A stretch of 7,709 bases of DNA, from NCBI GenBank assembly GCA_020850295.1, contig JADZEV010000040.1, forward strand, positions 1-7,709, given 5' to 3'. Each line of letters opens with the position of its first letter. Position 1 is the stretch's first letter. A program made the position numbers and the translations under genes. This document shows, one piece after another, positions 4,666-7,709 of the stretch. This DNA is from Candidatus Nomurabacteria bacterium (GTDB taxonomy: Bacteria; Patescibacteriota; Minisyncoccia; Phycocordibacterales; UBA9973). The notes under the pieces are model-generated. The model had not been told where the DNA came from, made no database searches, and saw only the letters and a program-made list of their open reading frames with translations.

Positions 4666-6826
4666 CAAAGTGTATTTGATCATATTTTTTTATGACTTCT
4701 TTCAATATAGGATACTTTGAAAGTTCAGGGTCATTATTTATCAAATCTTTAGCACTTTTTTGGGCGGCTTCAACGAGCTTTATATTTCGTAGTGCCTCCA
4801 TACCGATATCAGAGATACCCCATTGTTTCAAACCTGATAATTCTCCAGTACCTCTTATTTGCAAATCGTACTCTGCAAGCTCAAAGCCATTTTTGGCTTT
4901 TATGAAAACAGACATTCTTTCTTTGGTTTTGTCACTTTTAGCATCAGCAAATAAATAGCAATATGATTGATGAGAGCTTCTCATGACCCTGCCTCTTAGT
5001 TGGTGTAGTTGGGCAAGTCCAAATCTTTCTGCACCTTCAATAATAATAACTGTTGCATTTGGAACATTAACTCCAACTTCAACGACAGAAGTAGCAACCA
5101 ATATATCTGTCTTGTGACTATAAAAATCCTCCATAGCCTCTTCTTTTTCTGTTTTTGTCATTTTGCTATGAAGTGTACCTACTTTATATTTAGGGAATAC
5201 ATCTTTTTGTAATCTTTTGGCCTCTTCCATAACACTTTTTGCTACTATAGCTTTTTCTTTATCGGGATCTGGTTCATTTATTCTTGGGCAAATGATATAA
5301 ACCTGACGACCTTCTTCTAGAAGGTTTCTGATTTTTTCATAAGTTTCTTCTCTTTTGTTTGGCAGAACTATTTCATTTATAACTTGCTTTCTGCCAACAG
5401 GCATTTCATCTAGTAAAGAAAGATCTAAGTCTCCGTAAATAGTTAGAGCTAATGTTCGAGGTATAGGAGTTGCAGTCATTGAAAGTAAGTGAGGGAAGTG
5501 CGAATCTTTTTTTGCAATACTTTTTCTTTGGTTTAGTCCAAAGCGATGTTGCTCATCTATGATAGCAAGAGCTAAGTGTTTAAATGACAAACTTTTTTGT
5601 ATTAGAGCATGTGTACCTATGACTATTGGTATTTCACCATTTGCAATCCATTTTTGTAATTGCGCTTTTGAGATTGTTGTCCAAGGTGTTTGACTCGAAG
5701 CTACTTTGGTAGGAAATTTACGACAACCGCTGCCAGTGATAAGTGCTATTGATATACCAGTATGTCTAAAATACTCTATAAAAGATTCAAAATGTTGAGT
5801 TGCCAATATTTCAGTTGGCGCCATGTAGGCTACCTGTAGAGAACCAAAAGTTTGCTTTTTCTCTGAAGTTCCTGGTCTATTCATGACTGTCGCATAAACC
5901 GCTGTAGCTGCTACTGCTGTTTTTCCACTCCCAACATCTCCTTCGAGTAGTCTCGACATAGGCGCTTCTTTGTTCAGGTCTGAAAGTATCTGATCAATAG
6001 ATTTTTCTTGGGCTTTTGTTAAAGGGAAGGGAAATCTTTTTGTGAAATCTTCTACATCCAAATCCTCGGTGTTTATATTGTAAGCTTTTTCTTTTTGTAT
6101 TCTTAATTTTTCTTGTCCCTTAGCCGTGTTTATTTTAAATATTTCATCGAAAGCAAATCTTTTTCTAGCTTTTAGAGCATCTTCTGGTTTTTTGGGATTA
6201 TGTATCCAAACTAAAGCTGTTTTAAGTCCAGGCAAAGAGTATTGTTTTAAAATACTTTCAGGGATATGGTCAGGAATTTCTTTTATCTCAGACAAAGCTC
6301 TATTTATAGTGTGAGAGAACCATTCACTTGAAACACCTTTGCTTTCGGGATAAAGAGGTGTTAGCACTCCTTGTGAGTCACCGGCAAATAAACTATCGTG
6401 ACTATCTATTGGTAAAACTTTTTCTTCTTTAGTACTAGGGTTTACCAGAGTAAGACTATCTTTGTTTTTTGTTATCTTTCCTGTTAACTCCACTGTCTGT
6501 CCGACTGATATCATTTTGGCTAGGTATGGTTGGTTAAACCATGTTACAGAAATACTGCCACTAACATCTTCGACAATAGCCGTGCTAAGTGGAACTTTGG
6601 TTTTCCAAGATTTTTTACTTTCTATTTTTTTAATTGTTCCTCTAATAGTAGCGTGATCTCCTTCTTTTAGATTTTTTATAGACAAAAAAGTAGAGGAGTC
6701 GGCATAGCGAGTAGGGTAATGATAAAGTAGGTCCTCTATAGTGTTTAGCTTTAACTTTACCAGTGCGTTTTTGGTATCGTTTCTAAGCCGAATTAAGGAT
6801 TCTATTTTTGAGTCGAGCGTCAGCAT
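4661..6826 (-). CDS. recG: ATP-dependent DNA helicase RecG
   Basis: RecG is a monomeric SF2 translocase that regresses stalled replication forks and processes recombination intermediates. At 721 aa it is full length. The N-terminal wedge/OB region is seen at about 40-130 (LLYHYPTRYAD, then IRGTIKKIES). Helicase motifs follow: Walker A GDVGSGKT (296-303, K302), motif Ia APTEILATQHF (336-346), IGTHALIQ (403-410), DEQH (424-427), TATPIPRT (451-458), LVATSVVEVGVNVPN (approximately 576-590), and motif VI QLHQLRGRVMR (606-616). The TRG-type segment RGTGELSGLKQWG spans 658-670. Motif VI has Met at 615 where RecG normally has Gly (RGRVGR). The ATG at 6826 follows an extended -10 element by 6 nt, with no Shine-Dalgarno sequence, so a leaderless mRNA is predicted. 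The gene stands alone between terminators. Confidence 0.97.
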   Translation of the reverse strand: MLTLDSKIESLIRLRNDTKNALVKLKLNTIEDLLYHYPTRYADSSTFLSIKNLKEGDHATIRGTIKKIESKKSWKTKVPLSTAIVEDVSGSISVTWFNQPYLAKMISVGQTVELTGKITKNKDSLTLVNPSTKEEKVLPIDSHDSLFAGDSQGVLTPLYPESKGVSSEWFSHTINRALSEIKEIPDHIPESILKQYSLPGLKTALVWIHNPKKPEDALKARKRFAFDEIFKINTAKGQEKLRIQKEKAYNINTEDLDVEDFTKRFPFPLTKAQEKSIDQILSDLNKEAPMSRLLEGDVGSGKTAVAATAVYATVMNRPGTSEKKQTFGSLQVAYMAPTEILATQHFESFIEYFRHTGISIALITGSGCRKFPTKVASSQTPWTTISKAQLQKWIANGEIPIVIGTHALIQKSLSFKHLALAIIDEQHRFGLNQRKSIAKKDSHFPHLLSMTATPIPRTLALTIYGDLDLSLLDEMPVGRKQVINEIVLPNKREETYEKIRNLLEEGRQVYIICPRINEPDPDKEKAIVAKSVMEEAKRLQKDVFPKYKVGTLHSKMTKTEKEEAMEDFYSHKTDILVATSVVEVGVNVPNATVIIIEGAERFGLAQLHQLRGRVMRSSHQSYCYLFADAKSDKTKERMSVFIKAKNGFELAEYDLQIRGTGELSGLKQWGISDIGMEALRNIKLVEAAQKSAKDLINNDPELSKYPILKEVIKKYDQIHFE

Positions 6827-6832
6827 TTTCTG

Positions 6833-6841
6833 ATTTTAGCA
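6833..6841 (-). promoter_or_regulatory. Extended -10 promoter of recG
   Basis: On the minus strand this reads TGCTAAAAT, a five-of-six -10 hexamer with the TGn extension. It lies 6 nt before the recG ATG, the same spacing as for the 158-aa gene. The upstream RRM-gene terminator separates recG from readthrough, which makes a dedicated promoter here necessary. Confidence 0.6.
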
Positions 6842-6860
6842 TGAGGTAGTTTTTTATCTC

Positions 6861-6897
6861 AAAACAAAAAGCGAGCCAAGAGCTCACTTTTTGTTTT
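6861..6897 (-). terminator. Intrinsic terminator of the RRM gene
   Basis: Arms 6861-6876 and 6882-6897 form a 16-bp stem around a 5-nt loop. On the minus-strand RNA the single imperfect pair is a U-G wobble, whereas on the plus strand it would be a C-A mismatch, so the minus orientation is the functional one. The GC-rich core GTGAGC/GCTCGC is followed by TTTTTGTTTT. It lies 18 nt after the RRM stop codon. Confidence 0.9.
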
Positions 6898-6914
6898 ATA
6901 GAATATTTAAATTC

Positions 6915-7172
6915 TTATTTTTTCTCACTTGGTCTAGCTATATCAACGAAGATTTCTCTACCGTCAAGAGAGCTACCATTTAGCTTATCTACTGCAGCTT
7001 GGGCTTCTGCATCTGAAGAAAATTCTACGAAACCAAAACCTTTTGATTTACCAGTCATTTTATCCATGATGATATTTGCAGAAGTGACTGTCCCAACACT
7101 TGCAAAGTGTGCTGCTAATCCATCGTTGTCGGTCTTGAAAGAAACACTACCGACGAAAACTTTATTACTCAT
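6915..7172 (-). CDS. Single-RRM RNA-binding protein
   Basis: This 85-aa cytoplasmic protein consists of one RNA recognition motif and a short basic tail (PSEKK). RNP2 is VFVGSV (5-10) and RNP1 is KGFGFVEF (44-51), with the aromatic residues that stack on RNA bases (F6, F46, F48) all present. The order beta1 (RNP2), helix (about 16-26), beta2, beta3 (RNP1), helix (54-65), beta4 (EIFVDIA) is complete. Proteins of this size are known in cyanobacteria and other bacteria, where some respond to cold or bind mRNA 3' ends; the RNA target here is unknown. The ATG at 7172 gives the standard RRM N-terminus and no Shine-Dalgarno sequence precedes it. A terminator follows, so it is probably monocistronic. 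The 119 nt upstream hold no gene. Confidence 0.93.
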   Translation of the reverse strand: MSNKVFVGSVSFKTDNDGLAAHFASVGTVTSANIIMDKMTGKSKGFGFVEFSSDAEAQAAVDKLNGSSLDGREIFVDIARPSEKK

Positions 7173-7243
7173 TTTTGTACTAATATTAGCTATTTAAATT
7201 TGCAACGCACTATTTCGAGATAAGTGTACATTACAATACAGCA

Positions 7244-7252
7244 ACTATATCA
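7244..7252 (-). promoter_or_regulatory. Possible extended -10 promoter of the RRM gene
   Basis: On the minus strand this reads TGATATAGT, a five-of-six -10 hexamer with a TGn extension. It would give a leader of about 65 nt. A competing site is TAATAT, 10 nt before the ATG, which would leave only a few leader bases. The sequence does not decide between them. Confidence 0.3.
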
Positions 7253-7291
7253 CAATAGAAGCTTTTTAACACTACAATAGTCTTGGGGATA

Positions 7292-7462
7292 TTATATCCA
7301 GCCAGCTAAATAAGCGATGAAAAGTACTGCTCCAAGTAGGCCCAAAAGTCTCTGAGCTTTTGAAAGTAGGGCAATAAGAACTACAGCTATTATAACCTTC
7401 AAAAGCCCAAGAGAAACCAAAGAAGCCCAAACTGTTTGTAAAAATGTTTGTATCCATGTCAT
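7292..7462 (-). CDS. Small two-helix membrane protein, 56 aa
   Basis: I do not recognise a family. The frame starting at ATG 7462 (MTWIQTFLQTVW) and ending in TAA at 7292-7294 encodes two clear hydrophobic segments at about 12-33 and 39-55, joined by a short basic link SKAQR (34-38). A small hairpin membrane protein is therefore predicted. An overlapping frame from ATG 7457 to 7272 is slightly longer (61 aa) but gives a patchy, Ser/Phe-rich sequence and is judged a shadow. The extended -10 element TGTTATAAT ends 8 nt before the ATG, so the mRNA should be leaderless or nearly so. It follows the upstream membrane protein gene on the same strand by 17 nt, so cotranscription is also possible. Confidence 0.7.
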   Translation of the reverse strand: MTWIQTFLQTVWASLVSLGLLKVIIAVVLIALLSKAQRLLGLLGAVLFIAYLAGWI

Positions 7463-7470
7463 ATAAAATA

Positions 7471-7479
7471 ATTATAACA
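7471..7479 (-). promoter_or_regulatory. Extended -10 promoter of the 56-aa membrane protein gene
   Basis: The minus strand reads TGTTATAAT, identical to the elements at 2207-2215 and 4173-4181. It abuts the stop codon of the upstream gene (TAG, 7480-7482). No -35 box is apparent in the end of that gene. Eight bases separate the hexamer from the ATG. Confidence 0.55.
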
Positions 7480-7709
7480 CTAAATAGACTTCGCTAGTGT
7501 GACGATCAGAAGTATGCCTAAACTATTTAGCACAAAAGAGAGGACAAGGAACTGCCAGTTTTTCATTTTGGAGATACCTATGAGTCCCACACCTATTTCA
7601 TCTGGCAAAGGAGAAGCAATAATAATAGCTCCAATAACAGGAGCAAGCCATGCAAAATAAGGCGTACTTATTATTCTTGATAAACCTGTTCCGCCGAGTT
7701 TCATAAATA
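7480..7709 (-). CDS. Membrane protein, C-terminal part (5' end outside window)
   Basis: The frame is open to the window edge: a Phe codon (7705-7707) precedes the ATG at 7702-7704, so that Met is probably internal. The visible 75 residues contain hydrophobic segments around YFAWLAPVIGAIIIASPLP and FLVLSFVLNSLGILLIVTLA, separated by DEIGVGLIGISKMKNWQ, so at least two membrane passes are present. The SPLPDE turn after the first helix is distinctive, but I cannot assign a family with confidence. A full-length start at 7704 would give only 74 aa and cannot be excluded, since the upstream promoter region is missing. It ends in TAG, with the next gene's promoter directly adjoining. Confidence 0.7.
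   Translation of the reverse strand, partial: FMKLGGTGLSRIISTPYFAWLAPVIGAIIIASPLPDEIGVGLIGISKMKNWQFLVLSFVLNSLGILLIVTLAKSI

Noticed and set aside
4692..6656. Several plus-strand open frames (62-88 aa) opposite recG
   Set aside because: All lie inside full-length recG and show no domain, promoter or start context of their own.
7272..7457. 61-aa frame starting at ATG 7457
   Set aside because: The overlapping frame from ATG 7462 gives a coherent two-helix membrane protein; this one gives a patchy Ser/Phe/Trp-rich sequence without a recognisable fold.
1..7709. CRISPR arrays, insertion sequences, phage or defence modules
   Set aside because: No spaced direct repeats, transposase, integrase, restriction or toxin-antitoxin signatures were seen on either strand.

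Overview
The window looks like ordinary chromosome from an AT-rich, small-genome bacterium, most likely a member of the Patescibacteria (CPR; Parcubacteria/Paceibacteria-like). This is inferred from gene style, not from a marker tree. The signs are short intergenic gaps, mostly no Shine-Dalgarno sequence, a lone RRM protein, a surface lipoprotein with a WSD...DW C-terminal segment of a kind I associate with CPR genomes, and small genes of no recognised function. The standard bacterial code fits: TGA ends the carboxypeptidase gene, while TAA and TAG end the others.

Layout. Plus strand: the 3' part of ftsH (membrane AAA+ zinc protease), followed 31 nt later by a secreted VanY/LdcB-type peptidoglycan carboxypeptidase. 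Minus strand, convergent and overlapping by 7 nt: a 158-aa helical protein of unknown function. Plus strand: a tRNA whose anticodon reads UAU (Ile, AUA codons), a 553-aa beta-rich surface lipoprotein with its own terminator, and a DUF4383-like four-helix membrane protein with a strong Shine-Dalgarno sequence. A bidirectional terminator separates this from a minus-strand block: recG (whose stop codon lies in the terminator stem), an RRM RNA-binding protein with its own terminator, a 56-aa two-helix membrane protein, and the C-terminal part of another membrane protein that runs off the window end.

The genes do not form one pathway. Envelope functions (FtsH, the carboxypeptidase, the lipoprotein, three membrane proteins) sit beside DNA repair (RecG) and RNA metabolism (RRM, tRNA). 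Most transcription units appear to be single genes.

The main points for a second look are: (1) the tRNA-Ile(UAU), a rare alternative to lysidine-modified tRNA-Ile(CAU), in a window where AUA is the commonest Ile codon of ftsH; (2) a repeated promoter layout in which an extended -10 element (TGnTAnAAT) lies only 6-8 nt before the start codon, predicting leaderless mRNAs for three genes; and (3) a Gly-to-Met change in helicase motif VI of RecG. I found no CRISPR array, mobile element, integrase or phage gene, and no defence-type gene cluster. No gene-free stretch exceeds about 120 nt.
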